This document shows, piece by piece, positions 18,059 to 28,145 of a DNA stretch of 64,000 bases. The translations under genes and the position numbers were made by a program. The notes beneath the pieces are model-generated. The model was given only the letters and a program-made list of their open reading frames with translations, searched no databases and was not told the origin of the DNA. Source of the stretch: CAVTWH01 sp963794685 (lineage in GTDB: Bacteria; Actinomycetota; Actinomycetes; Mycobacteriales; Micromonosporaceae); contig CAWCFK010000004.1 in the NCBI GenBank assembly GCA_963794685.1, positions 248,001 through 312,000 of the forward strand. Direction: 5' to 3'. Each line of letters opens with the position of its first letter. Position 1 is the first letter of the stretch.

Positions 18059-19084
18059 TCAGCGCGGGTCCAGTCGACGGGCCAGATCGGCCACCTCGAC
18101 CTCGTACTCGCACCACTGCCGGTCGGCCCGGAAACCCAGCTCGGTGTTCACCCGCAGCAGCGGCTCGTTTTCGTAGGCGTTCCAGGTCTGCACTTCCAGC
18201 AGTTGCGGCTCGGCCGAACGCAGCTCGAACAGCATCCGGGCCTTGAGCGCCCGGCCCAGCCCGTAGCCCCGGTGGGCCGGCATGATGACCGTGTCGTACT
18301 GGTCGGCCCGGGTCGGCCGGTGCGCGGGAACCACCACCTCGGTCAGCCCGGCGACCGTGCCGCTCTGCTCGTGGATGCCCACCACCACGTACGGCTTGAG
18401 TCCACGCGCGTGCAGGGTGGAGAGACTGTCCCGGAGCCGGTCCGCGTTGTACGAGCTGGGCCGCAGCTCCAACTCGTTGGTCGGGTAGTCACCCCGGACG
18501 ACGGCCTTGGTGTCGGCGTACGCCTCGTACAGCTCCTCCGGCGGGCCGCCGGGGTAGTACTCCAACCGGTAGCCGGCGCCGACGCCGTGCGCCATCTGGT
18601 CAAGCCGCTGCCAGTCCACTGTGGACAGCGACAGCAGATGCCGGATCTCCACGAAAGCGCAGCGGAAGCCGAGCGCCTCGTAGAACGGCACCGCCGGCGT
18701 GTCGCCGACCACCTCGACGCCGAGCGAGGCGTACCCCTCGGCGAAGGCCCGCCGGGTGGCCACGGTGACCAACTCCCGGCCCAGGCCCTTGCGTCGTGCG
18801 TCCGGGTGGGTGACCACCTCCAGGACGCCGATGTCGCCCTGGAACAGCACGTTCGCCACGCCCATCGGATCCTCGCCGTGGCCGGCCGCGCCCGGTCCGG
18901 ACTCGATGATCCAGCTGATACGGCGTTCGCCGGGCATGGTCACAGCGAGGCTTTCGCGGAACGAGTCGAGCCGCCACAGTGGATCATCCGGTAGGTCGGC
19001 GCTGATTGCTGCGTTGAGCGTGGCCAGGACGGATTCGACCTCTGCGGACGGCGCGGTGCGGGGATCCCACTCGCGAACCATCAC
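18059..19084 (-). CDS. Tandem-GNAT N-acetyltransferase
   Basis: The 341-residue protein contains two GNAT domains. The first (about 20-165) has the acetyl-CoA motif VVTHPDARRKGLGRELV and FYEALGFRCAF. The second (about 185-330) has IMPAHRGYGLGRALKARML and NTELGFRADRQ. Double-GNAT architecture resembles MshD-like and antibiotic-acetylating enzymes, but nothing here fixes the acceptor. Start is GTG 19084 or the adjacent ATG 19081. Convergent with hemB, with only 37 bases between. Confidence 0.8.
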   Translation of the reverse strand: MMVREWDPRTAPSAEVESVLATLNAAISADLPDDPLWRLDSFRESLAVTMPGERRISWIIESGPGAAGHGEDPMGVANVLFQGDIGVLEVVTHPDARRKGLGRELVTVATRRAFAEGYASLGVEVVGDTPAVPFYEALGFRCAFVEIRHLLSLSTVDWQRLDQMAHGVGAGYRLEYYPGGPPEELYEAYADTKAVVRGDYPTNELELRPSSYNADRLRDSLSTLHARGLKPYVVVGIHEQSGTVAGLTEVVVPAHRPTRADQYDTVIMPAHRGYGLGRALKARMLFELRSAEPQLLEVQTWNAYENEPLLRVNTELGFRADRQWCEYEVEVADLARRLDPR

Positions 19085-19179
19085 GAGGTCTAGCTTGCCT
19101 ACAAAGCTCCGACAACGGAAGTGTCTGTACAGGCAATCTTCACGCTCGGGGAAAGCCGGGTGACTTTATGTCACACAGA

Positions 19180-20526
19180 TCAGGTTGTTGATCCGCGCGT
19201 CGTGGTCGTGGCCGGGTTCGGTGTGGTCGGCGTGCCCAGGGTCGGCGGCCGCGCCCGGCTCGCCCTGCCGTACGAGTCGGCGGCGGCGAAGACGCTCTGC
19301 GCGTAAGCCTGCGCCGGGTTGTAGGCCAGCACAGCCGCCGACCAGGCCGCCGGGGTGGCCAGGTCACGGCCCTGCGCGCAGAGGAAGTTGCCGGCCGCCA
19401 GCGCCGCGTCGTTGAGGTCGGCCGGGTCATCCCGGCCGTCCGCGTCGCCGTCCGCCTGGTAGGACACCCAGGACGCGGGCAGGAACTGCATCGGTCCGAT
19501 CGCGTGGTCGAAGGTCTTGTCCCCGTCGAGGTAGCCGAGGTCGCTGTCACGGACCAACGGCCGACCACCGGTACCGTCCAGCGCCGGCCCGACGATCATC
19601 GGCGTGACCAGGCCGGTCTCGGTCAGCGAGGAGCCCTTCGCGGTGCCGTGGCCGGACTCGACCTTGCCGATGCCGGCCAGCGTGGTCCAGCTCAGATGGC
19701 AACCGGGCAACGTGAGGGCGATCCGCAACTGTGCCGAGCCGTACGCCTTCAGCGCCGGCACCGGAATGCCGACCAGCGGGCTGAGTTGCTGCGCCCAGCC
19801 GTTCAACCCGTCCACCGGCCGGGCGGTAGACCGGCTCGGGACCGGCACCGGCGGCTGCGGGACGGTGGGCGTGTCCGCCGACTGTGAGACGGTCGGCACC
19901 GGCCCGGGCAGCGGCGCGGCCACCGGCCGACCGGTGCCGACGTGCCCGATGAGCACGCCGACCACTCCGGCGAGCCCCATCACCAGCAGCGTCACCAGCA
20001 GCGGGGCGACGAACGCGCCGCGCAGGGTGCGCCGCCACGCCGCCAGCCGCCACAGCCCCTGCAGCAGGCCCATGCCGGTCCGGGCCACCCCCCAGCCGAG
20101 GGCGCCCCCGACCCGCCGGACCAGCCCGCGGCGCTCCGGTCGGGCGTGCCGGCGCGCCCGACGCCCGGCCCGGTGACCACCGACCCGGCCACCCGTGCCC
20201 GCCGCTGCGCCGGCCTCGGGCTGACCCGGTCGCACCGCATTGACCTCGGCCTGGTCGGGCTGCGTCGTGTCGGCCCCGGCCTGGTCGGGCTGCGTCGTGC
20301 CGGCCGCCGCCCGGTCGGACCGGGTCGTGTCGGCCCCGGCCCGGTCCGGCTGAGCCGTGTCGCCCCCGGCCCGGTCCGGCTGAGCCGTGTCGGCCCCGGA
20401 CCCGGCGTCGGGCCCGTTGGCAGGCGGCTTGTCCGGGGTGTGCGGATCGGCGGGGACAGCCGGACGCGGCACGGGTACCCCGCTGGTGGACGGTGTGTCG
20501 TGGACGTCGACGTGCTCCCCAGTCAC
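19180..20526 (-). CDS. Membrane-anchored lytic murein transglycosylase (SLT/MltB type)
   Basis: This 448-residue protein has a long cytoplasmic, low-complexity N-terminus with five 10-residue repeats at 44-93 and then a basic region. One transmembrane segment (FVAPLLVTLLVMGLAGVVGVLIG, about 177-200) is followed by an extracellular lytic transglycosylase domain (about 265-425). The catalytic Glu lies in LAGIGKVESGHGTAKG, followed by DHAIGPMQFLPASW and LAYNPAQAYAQ. It cleaves peptidoglycan glycan strands to anhydromuropeptides. GTG at 20526 is the first in-frame start. Divergent from the FmdB gene. Confidence 0.85.
   Translation of the reverse strand: MTGEHVDVHDTPSTSGVPVPRPAVPADPHTPDKPPANGPDAGSGADTAQPDRAGGDTAQPDRAGADTTRSDRAAAGTTQPDQAGADTTQPDQAEVNAVRPGQPEAGAAAGTGGRVGGHRAGRRARRHARPERRGLVRRVGGALGWGVARTGMGLLQGLWRLAAWRRTLRGAFVAPLLVTLLVMGLAGVVGVLIGHVGTGRPVAAPLPGPVPTVSQSADTPTVPQPPVPVPSRSTARPVDGLNGWAQQLSPLVGIPVPALKAYGSAQLRIALTLPGCHLSWTTLAGIGKVESGHGTAKGSSLTETGLVTPMIVGPALDGTGGRPLVRDSDLGYLDGDKTFDHAIGPMQFLPASWVSYQADGDADGRDDPADLNDAALAAGNFLCAQGRDLATPAAWSAAVLAYNPAQAYAQSVFAAADSYGRASRARPPTLGTPTTPNPATTTTRGSTT
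20248..20397. repeat. Five 30-bp in-gene tandem repeats
   Basis: Imperfect 30-bp units encode (on the minus strand) decapeptides of the form G-A-D-T-x-Q-P-D-x-A at residues 44-93 of the lytic transglycosylase. The unit is a multiple of three, so copy-number change would keep the frame. Confidence 0.8.
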
Positions 20527-20604
20527 GTCCGGCAGTATCGCACCACCCGGCTACCGGCGTCGCACTCTCACCAGGTCGCCGGGTCGACACGTACCCTGGA
20601 CGGC

Positions 20605-20829
20605 ATGCCCCGCTATGACTACCGCTGCCGCGCGTGCGGCGAAACGTTCGAGGTCAGCCGCCCGATGAGCGCCGCCAGTGACCCGGCTGCGTGCCCGGCC
20701 GGGCACGACGACACCGTCAAGTTGCTCTCCACGGTCGCCGTGGCCGGCCTGGTCGGCGGCGGCTCGGGAACCCCGGCACCCCGACCGGCCGCCGGTGGCG
20801 GCTGCTGTGGTGGCGGCTGCTGCTCCTGA
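20605..20829 (+). CDS. FmdB family zinc-ribbon protein
   Basis: The 74-residue protein is a small FmdB/CxxC_CXXC_SSSS zinc ribbon: PRYDYRCRACGETFEVSRPM supplies the first CxxC, and Cys-Pro-Ala-Gly-His (CPAGH) replaces the second CxxC. The tail is Gly/Cys-rich (GGGCCGGGCC) with two extra Cys pairs, which could bind metal. ATG at 20605 is the only sensible start. Family members are linked with amidase or porin regulation in other bacteria, but the function is unknown here. Confidence 0.8.
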   Translation: MPRYDYRCRACGETFEVSRPMSAASDPAACPAGHDDTVKLLSTVAVAGLVGGGSGTPAPRPAAGGGCCGGGCCS

Positions 20830-20987
20830 CGCGCGCTGCCGCACGGCCGGCCGTGGATCATCCGACCATCGGGCTTCCTCAGCCGTTCGGCGATGTGTGC
20901 TGCTCAGCCGGCCCGTCCGGGGTGACCTTGGGGACCGTGCCCACCGATCCGTTCCGCTGATATCGCGTCCGACTCGTACGCGAAATC

Positions 20988-23877
20988 ATGAATCTCGGCT
21001 TTCCAGGGGTGGGGGGTGCGGGAGTGTCGGCACACCATCTGCCGCACGGGTTGGTGACCTTCCTTTTCACCGATATCGAGGGGTCGACCCGGCTGGCTCA
21101 GGTGCTCGGCAGCGGCTACCGCACGGTCCTCATCGCCCACCGTCGGGTGTTGCGCCGGGTACTGGCCGAGTACGGCGGTACCCCGGTCTCGGTCGAGGGT
21201 GACGAACTGTTCGTCGCGTTCGCCGACGCCACGCAGGCACTGGCCGCGTGCTCGGCCGCGCAACGCGCCCTGGCCAACCACCAGTGGCCCAGCGCGGCGG
21301 CTCGACCGCAGGTTCGGATGGGGCTGCACACCGGCGACGCCGAGCCGGTCGGCACCGAGTACACCAGCGCCGAGGTGCACCGGGCCGCCCGGGTGGCCGC
21401 CGCCGCCCACGGTGGGCAGGTGCTCTGCTCGGCAGCGACCGCGGCCGCCGCCGGGCTGCCGCTGCGGGCAGCCGAGCAGGGTACCGACTGGCTGCTCGAT
21501 CTCGGCCTGCACCGACTGCGCGGCTTCGACGGCCGCGAACGGCTGTACCAGCTGGTCAGCCCCGGCCTGGTGGCCCGCTTCCCGCGCCCGCGTACCCAGG
21601 CCGACGCGCCGCACAACCTGCCCGCCGCGCTGACCACCTTCGTCGGCCGGGAACGCGAGTGCGCCGAGCTCACCGGACTGCTGCATACCCAGCGGCTGGT
21701 CACCGTGGTGGGTACCGGTGGCGCAGGGAAGACCCGGCTGGCCGTGCAGACCGCCGGTGAGCTGGCCGACGGGTACCCGGACGGGGTGTGGTTCGTCGAC
21801 CTCGCCGGAGTGGCCGAGCCGGGGCTGGTCGCCACCGCCGTCGCCACCGTCCTCGGCCTGCGCCCGGAGCCCGGCCGGGAGCTGCGGGAGACGCTGGTCG
21901 AGTACGTGGCAAGTCGCCGGATGCTGATCCTGCTGGACACCTGTGACGCGCACCAGCGCACGGCCGGGCAGCTGATCGGGGCGCTGGTGGCCGCCGGGCC
22001 GGCGCTGCGGGTACTGGCCACCAGCCGGGAACCGGTCGGTGCGCCCGGCGAGGTGGTCTGGCGCATCCCGCCACTGTCACTGGCGCCGGCCCCGGACGGC
22101 GGCCCCAGCGAGGCGGTGCGCTTTCTGCTGAACCGGGCGCAGGCGGCGCTGGGGGCACTGGCCACCGTGCCGGAGGCGTCCCGGAGCCGGCACTGGCCGG
22201 TGGTGCCGCTCGCCCGGCTGCCACGCGGCGCGCTGACCGGTACCCCCGTCGCCCGGACGATCCCCGCGACCCGCACCGTCCCGGCGCCCCGTCCCGCCCC
22301 GGCGCCGCTGGTGGGCGCCGCCGCCGACCCGGCCGCGGTCTTCGGTAGCGAAGTGGACCTGGCCGAACTGGACCGGGTGGCGCACCGGCTGGAAGGCCTG
22401 CCGCTGGCCATGGAACTGGCCGCCGCCCGACTGCGGGTGCTCACCCCGGCCCAGCTCGCCGCCCGGCTCGGCGACGTGATCGGCACCCTGGACGCCGGCC
22501 GGGGCGGCAACCGCCCAGTCGACCGGCACGCCACCCTGCACGCCACCGTGGACTGGTCCTACCGCACCCTGGGGGCCCGGTCCGGCCGGCTGCTGCGCTG
22601 GCTGTCGGTCTTCGCCGGCCCGGTCGACCTGACCACCGTGCAGTGGCTGGTCGGTGAGGACCCGCTGGACTCCCTCGCAGTCCTGGTGGACAAGTCGCTT
22701 CTGCAGGCCGAGCCGACGATGTCCGGGATGACCTACCGGCTGCTCGACCCGATCCGCTCGTACGCCGGGCGGCTGCTGACGCAGGCGCAGGAGGAGCAGC
22801 CGGCCCGGGACCGGCACCTGGCTTGGGCCGCGTACGCGCTGCGCCAGGCACAGCTCGGCCCGGACGGTGAGCCGGCCACCCTGTCGCTGTACGCCATCGA
22901 CCCGATCGCCGTGGAACTGCGCGCCGGCCTGAGCTGGGCGGCGAGTCGGGGCAGCGGCCGGACGGGGCTGGCGCTGATGCTCGGCATGGACCAGTGGTGG
23001 CGCGAGCGCGGTCTGGCCCGGGAGGGCCGGCAGTGGCTGACCCGGCTGTACGCCCGGCTCGCCGACAGCGGCGAGGTCACCCCGGACGCCGAGCTGGCCG
23101 CCGCCTACCACGTGCACTCGCTCAACGCCGGGGCGGACGGCGACCACGAGGAGGAACTGCGCTACTCCCAACTGGCCGAGCAGGCGGCCCGCGCGGCCGG
23201 TTCGCCCGGCCTGCTGGTACGGGTCCTCGCCGGCCGTGGTTCGGCCCTGACCGACCTGGGGGAGCGCGACGAGGCCGAGCGTGGCTGCCGGGAGCTGATC
23301 GACACCGCGGTACGCTCCGGCGCCGGCCCGGACGCGCTGTTCGCCGTCTACTGCCTGGCCCAACTGCTGTGGCTGCGCGGCGCCCTGGACGAGGCCGCCG
23401 AACTGCTGGCCACCGCCCGGACGATGGAGGCCGCCCGGCCGCCGATCCGCGGCCGGCGCACCGTGGACATGCTGCTCGGCATGGTGGCACTGGCCCGTGG
23501 TGACCTGGTCGCCGCGCACGAGTACCTGGTGGTGGCGCTGCGCGCCCGGATGGGCTACGGGTTCCACTCCAGGGCCTGCGAGTCGGTGGCCGCGTTCGCG
23601 GTGCGCTGCGCGCTCGGTGGCGAGCCGGTCACCGCGGCCCGGCTGTTCGGAGCGGCCGACACGATCCGGGCCCGGCTACGCCACAACCCCGGCCTGTACG
23701 TCAGCTACTGGAGCGATCAACAGGCCCGCCTCCGCACGAGCCCTGGGCGACCTGGCCTTCGACGTCGCGTACGCCCAGGGCGCTGAACTGACCCTGGACG
23801 AGGCGGCGGCGCTGGCCCTCTCGGTGGAACACCCCGACCTCGCCGCCGGCTCCGCCCGCTTCGCCACCACCAGCTGA
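20988..23877 (+). CDS. Class III cyclase-domain / NB-ARC ATPase regulator (one frame break)
   Basis: Large regulator of about 962 residues after correcting one break near 23741 (extra C in GAGCCCTGGG). It has an N-terminal adenylate/guanylate cyclase domain (TFLFTDIEGSTRLAQ, VEGDELFVAFADA), then a NB-ARC/AfsR-like ATPase with P-loop VVGTGGAGKTRLAVQ and LILLDTCD. A Pro/Ala-rich insert near 420-445, a winged-helix-like part (TLHATVDWSYRTLG) and TPR-like helical repeats follow. The usual LuxR or BTAD DNA-binding domain is not seen. Start ATG 20988; GTG 21024, with GGGAG near it, is an alternative. Probably a signalling ATPase; output unknown. Confidence 0.8.
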
Positions 23878-23880
23878 CGC

Positions 23881-24806
23881 CTACTGCGAGGCGGCGGTGG
23901 TGATCGCGGCCCACTGGTCCTTTACGGTGCTCAGCGCGGCCGCGTTGGTGCTGCGGAACGCGGGCAGGGCCGCGCCCACCGGGGCCATCGCCGCGTTGAA
24001 GATCGGTCCGCGACAGCCGGCGTCGGCGTTGGCCGCCTTGGCCTCCGCGGCTACCGCATCCGACCAGGCCTTGCCGGCCGCCCGGCCGTCGACGGGCGCC
24101 TCGGTGGCTGCCGGGTACTTCGCCGCCACCTGGCGCTGCAGCGCGCCCGGATCGGTCACCCCCGGGTACCCGGCCTTGCTCAGGCAGTCGGCGTAGCCGC
24201 CGATCAGCTTCTGTACCTCGGGCCGGTCGATCGCCTCGGTGACCAGCGCGTTCAGCTTGTCCGCCAGGTCCGCCGCGCCGGCTGCGGTGTCCTTGTCCGC
24301 GTACCTGTCCTCCGGCGTCTCGCACTTGCCGAGCTGCTCGGTGTAGCGGGCCCGGTCGGCGTCGGACATCGCGGCCACCTCGGCCGGGTTCTGGTTGACC
24401 GCCGCCGCCCGGGCCTGGCTCAGCTTGCTGCGCTGAACGCCCAGGCTGGAACCGGACGGTCGGCCGAGCCAGCCGCCATTGCCCCAGCCGTACCCGATGT
24501 CGGCGTCGGTGAGCCCTTCGTAGGCCGAGATGAACGCGGGCGGGTAGTAGGTGACCTTGGCTTTCGCCATGCACGCTGCGGTGTAGTCCTGGACTGCCTG
24601 GTACGTGACCTGCTCACCGGCGATCCGTTGCGGCACGCCGCCGGTGATCTCCCGGTACAGGGTGTCCAGCGCGTCCGCCGACTCGATCGCCGCGGAGCCG
24701 ACCTGCGGTGTCCGCCCGACTCGCCGCCGTCCGACTTGCAGCCGGCCAGCCCGGCCGTGAGCAGGCTGAGGGCCACCAGGACCCGGACGACGGGGATTGC
24801 GCGCAT
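23881..24806 (-). CDS. Secreted lipoprotein of unknown function (one frame break)
   Basis: The reconstructed protein is about 308 residues. It starts at ATG 24806 with a lipoprotein signal (MRAIPVVRVLVALSLLTAG) and lipobox LAGC. The frame breaks near 24711, where one missing G in a GG run would restore it. The mature part is Ala/Asp-rich with conserved-looking Tyr/Trp and Cys residues (DYTAACMAKAKVTYYPP, GYADCLSKAGYP) and helical predicted character. I recognise no family. It is convergent with the cyclase-type regulator, with only three bases between the stops. Confidence 0.65.
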
Positions 24807-24918
24807 CGTGGCACTCCGGGGTGGGGGCGGGCGGCGGAATCGGCCCCGTGCGGAGCCGGCGGCCCGGAGACCACCGGCCGATCCTAGGGCAGCGCGGGCG
24901 GCCGGGGAGTCGGTGGTT

Positions 24919-24998
24919 GGGGTGGAACTAAGTGGGCGGTTGTCGGGCTCCAGAACCAACTCCGGACCCCGACAACCGCCCACTTGACATTCCACCCC
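24919..24998. repeat. 80-bp palindromic element downstream of korB
   Basis: Inner arms of 18 bp (24930-24947 and 24968-24985) are perfectly complementary around a 20-base centre, and a further GGGC/GTCC stretch pairs with one mismatch. Outer 9-bp arms (24919-24927 and 24990-24998) are also perfectly complementary after small bulges. Position suggests a korB terminator, but it is far longer than other terminators here and resembles a palindromic mobile repeat. Confidence 0.7.
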
Positions 24999-25017
24999 AC
25001 GCCGCACGGCGCTCGGG

Positions 25018-26077
25018 TCAGAGGATCGTCCAGGTGTCGCCGCTGGCGAGCAGCGACTCCAACTCGTCGTCCAGTTCCCGGGCGCGGCCGGCCACGGCGG
25101 TGTCCACCTGGTCGCGGACCAGCGTGTCGTAGCTGGGCCGGTCGACGTCCCGGAACACCCCGATCGGGGTGTTGCGCAGGTCCAGGCCCGGGCAGCCGGG
25201 ACAGCGCGAACGCGTACGCCGGGTCGGCGACGGTGGCGTCGTGGGTGAGGATGTCGCCGGGGGCGACCTCGTCGGTACGGCGTACCGCCAGGCCGAACGA
25301 GCCGGCCGGGTGGACCACGCAGTGCTCGCCGTCGCGGCCGAAGGTGATCGGCTGCCCGTGCTCCAGCCGGATCAGGTAGTCGTCGCGGGTCTCCGGCTCC
25401 TTGAGCGCCTCGAACGCGCCGTCGTTGAAGATGTTGCAGTTCTGGTAGATCTCGATGAACGCCGAGCCCTGGTGGTTCGCGGCGGCGCGCAGCACCGACT
25501 GCAGGTGCTTGCGGTCCGAGTCGATGGTGCGGGCGACGAAACTGGCCTCCGCGCCGAGCGCCAGCGAGATCGGGTTGAACGGCGAGTCCGCCGAGCCGAC
25601 CGGGGTCGACTTGGTGATCTTTCCGAGCTCCGAGGTGGGCGAGTACTGGCCCTTGGTCAGCCCGTAGATCTTGTTGTTGAACATCAGGATCTTCAGGTTG
25701 ACGTTGCGGCGCAGCGCGTGGATCAGGTGGTTGCCGCCGATCGAGAGGGCGTCACCGTCGCCGGTCACCACCCACACCGACAGGTCCGGTCGGGACACCG
25801 ACAGCCCGGAGGCGATCGCCGGCGCGCGGCCGTGGATCGAGTGCATGCCGTAGGTGTTCATGTAGTACGGGAACCGCGAGGAGCAGCCGATGCCGGAGAC
25901 GAAGACGATGTTCTCCCGCGGGATGTTCAGCTCCGGCATGAACGCCTGGACGGCCGCCAGGATCGCGTAGTCACCGCAGCCGGGGCACCAGCGCACCTCC
26001 TGGTCGGACTTGAAGTCCTTGACGGTGAGCTTCAACGGCACGGCTGCGTGCTTCGGTGCGAGCGGGGTGTCAGGCAT
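25018..26077 (-). CDS. korB: 2-oxoacid:ferredoxin oxidoreductase, beta subunit (one frame break)
   Basis: TPP-binding subunit of the 2-oxoglutarate-type ferredoxin oxidoreductase, about 352 residues. Motifs are RWCPGCGDYAILAAVQ, FVSGIGCSSRFPYY, the TPP/Mg2+ motif VVTGDGDALSIGGNH followed by LMFNNKIYGLTKGQ. The frame breaks near 25186 (one extra C in GGGCCTGG). Beyond it the normal tail runs to TWTIL-stop at 25018. ATG at 26077 overlaps the korA stop by eight bases. It decarboxylates the 2-oxoacid and passes electrons to ferredoxin. Confidence 0.92.
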
Positions 26078-27914
26078 TCTTGACCACTTCCTCCAGCACG
26101 GTCTCCAACTCGGCGGCGGTGAACGGCAGGCCGCGGACCTGGTTGTAGGCGATCGCGTCGATCAGGAACTTCGCCCGGATCACGCCGGCCAGCTGACCGA
26201 GGTTCATCTCCGGGATGACCACCCGGTCGTACGACGCCAGTACCGCGCCCAGGTTGCGGGGCAGCGGGTTGAGGTGGCGCAGATGTGCCTGGGCGATCGA
26301 CTGACCACGCTGGCGCAGTGCCCGGCAGGCGGCGCCGATCGGGCCGTAGGTGGAGCCCCAGCCGAGCACCAGCACGCGGGCGTTGCCGTCCGGGTCCTCG
26401 ACCTCGAGGTCGGGTACGTCGATGGCTTCGATCCGGGCCGCCCGGGTCCGCACCATGAAGTCATGGTTGGCCGGGTCGTAGGAGATGTCGCCGGTCTTGT
26501 CGGCCTTCTCCAGGCCGCCGATGCGGTGCTCCAGGCCGGGGGTACCGGGGACGGCCCACGGGCGGGCCATCGTCTGCGGGTCGCGCAGGTACGGCAGGAA
26601 CTGCCCGTCCGGTCCGTTCGGCGCGGTGGCGAACTCGACGTGCAGGTCCGGCAGGGTCGCCACGTCGGGGAGCAGCCACGGCTCGGAGCCGTTGGCCACG
26701 TAGCCGTCGGAGAGCAGCAGCACCGGGGTGCGGTAGGTCAGCGCGATCCGGGCCGCCTCGATCGCGGCGTGGAAGCAGTCGGACGGCGAGCGCGGGGCGA
26801 TCACCGCGACCGGCGCCTCGCCGTGCCGGCCGTACAGCGCCATGTTCAGGTCGGCCTGCTCGGTCTTGGTGGGCATGCCGGTGGACGGCCCGGCGCGCTG
26901 CACGTCGATGATGACCAGCGGCAGCTCCAGCATCACCGCCAGCGAGATCGTCTCGGACTTGAGCGCGACGCCCGGCCCGGAGGTCGAGGTGACGCCGAGC
27001 GCCCCGCCGTAGGAGGCGCCGAGCGCAACGCCGACCGCGGCGATCTCGTCCTCGGCCTGGATCGTGGTGATCCCGAACCGCTTGTGCTTGGACAGCTCGT
27101 GCAGCACGTCCGAGGCCGGCGTGATCGGGTACGCGCCGAGCACCAGCGGCAGACCCGAGCGCACCCGGGCCGCCACCAGGCCGAGCGCCAGCGCCTGGTT
27201 GCCGGTGATGTTGCGGTACGTGCCCGGCCGCATCTTGGCCGGCTTGACTTCGTAGCGGACGGCGAAGTCCTCGGTGGTCTCGCCGAAGTTCCAGCCGGCC
27301 TTGAACGCGGCGATGTTCGCCTCCACCAGGATCGGCTTGCTGGCGAACTTGCGTTGCAGGAACGCGATCGTCGACTCGTACGGGCGGGAGTAGAGCCAGG
27401 ACAGCATGCCCAGGGCGAACATGTTCTTGGCCCGCTCGGCGTCCTTCTTCGAGATCTCCAGGTGCGCCAGCGCGCCCACCGTCATGCTGGTCAGCCCGAC
27501 CGGGTGCAGCGCGAACCCGTCCAGCGAGCCGTCTTCCAGCGGGTTGCTGTCGTAGCCGACCTTGGCCAGGTTGCGCTTGGTGAACTCGTCGGTGTTGACG
27601 ATGATCTCGGCGCCCGGCGGCAGCTCGGCGATGTTGGCCTTCAACGCCGCCGGGTTCATCGCGACCAGCACGTTCGGCGCGTCACCCGGGGTGAGGATGT
27701 CGAAGTCGGCGAAGTGGACCTGGAAGCTGGACACGCCCGGCAGGGTGCCGGCGGGTGCGCGGATCTCGGCCGGGAAGTTGGGCAGCGTCGAGATGTCGTT
27801 ACCCAGTTGAGCGGTCTCGGAGGTAAACCTGTCACCGGTCAACTGCATACCGTCACCGGAGTCGCCGGCGAATCGGATCACGACACGATCCAGCCGACGA
27901 ACCTGCTTGTTCAC
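26070..27914 (-). CDS. korA: 2-oxoacid:ferredoxin oxidoreductase, alpha subunit (gamma-alpha fusion)
   Basis: The 614-residue protein fuses a gamma domain (about 1-185, RFAGDSGDGMQLTGDRFT, STLPNFPAEIRAP) to the pyrimidine-binding alpha domain (about 215-610, ITGNQALALGLVAA, YPITPASDVLHELSK, QAEDEIAAVGVALGASYGG). This arrangement is typical of oxygen-tolerant actinobacterial KorAB. GTG at 27914 follows GAGGAGG. With KorB it makes succinyl-CoA and reduced ferredoxin from 2-oxoglutarate, an alternative to the NAD-linked dehydrogenase. It heads the korAB operon. Confidence 0.93.
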   Translation of the reverse strand: MNKQVRRLDRVVIRFAGDSGDGMQLTGDRFTSETAQLGNDISTLPNFPAEIRAPAGTLPGVSSFQVHFADFDILTPGDAPNVLVAMNPAALKANIAELPPGAEIIVNTDEFTKRNLAKVGYDSNPLEDGSLDGFALHPVGLTSMTVGALAHLEISKKDAERAKNMFALGMLSWLYSRPYESTIAFLQRKFASKPILVEANIAAFKAGWNFGETTEDFAVRYEVKPAKMRPGTYRNITGNQALALGLVAARVRSGLPLVLGAYPITPASDVLHELSKHKRFGITTIQAEDEIAAVGVALGASYGGALGVTSTSGPGVALKSETISLAVMLELPLVIIDVQRAGPSTGMPTKTEQADLNMALYGRHGEAPVAVIAPRSPSDCFHAAIEAARIALTYRTPVLLLSDGYVANGSEPWLLPDVATLPDLHVEFATAPNGPDGQFLPYLRDPQTMARPWAVPGTPGLEHRIGGLEKADKTGDISYDPANHDFMVRTRAARIEAIDVPDLEVEDPDGNARVLVLGWGSTYGPIGAACRALRQRGQSIAQAHLRHLNPLPRNLGAVLASYDRVVIPEMNLGQLAGVIRAKFLIDAIAYNQVRGLPFTAAELETVLEEVVKNA

Positions 27915-28094
27915 GTACGACCTCCTCGCGCGGCCGGCGGACTTCGGCGCGCATCTGTCCTCATCTGGAAGCCTACGTCGCAGCGGGTCCCAGCCGCCGG
28001 TTGGGTCCGACAGGCGGAATCCCCGCCGATCGGGACCCGCCGACCGAGTCTGGCCGGTCGACCTTGACCCGGCCTTGCCGCCCGCTCAAGCACG

Positions 28095-28128
28095 ACGGCC
28101 GGCCCCGCGGTGTTGCCGGGCCGGCCGT
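28095..28128 (-). terminator. Hairpin after the surface-protein gene
   Basis: Perfect 11-bp arms (28095-28105 and 28118-28128) around a 12-base loop, just beyond the stop of the minus-strand surface-protein gene and upstream of korA. Confidence 0.6.
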
Positions 28129-28145
28129 ACTGGTGTGCGTCCTGC

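Noticed and set aside
26010..28067. 685-codon plus-strand frame opposite korA
   Set aside because: Antisense shadow of a well-conserved gene; composition is Arg/Val/Gly/His-rich and unstructured.
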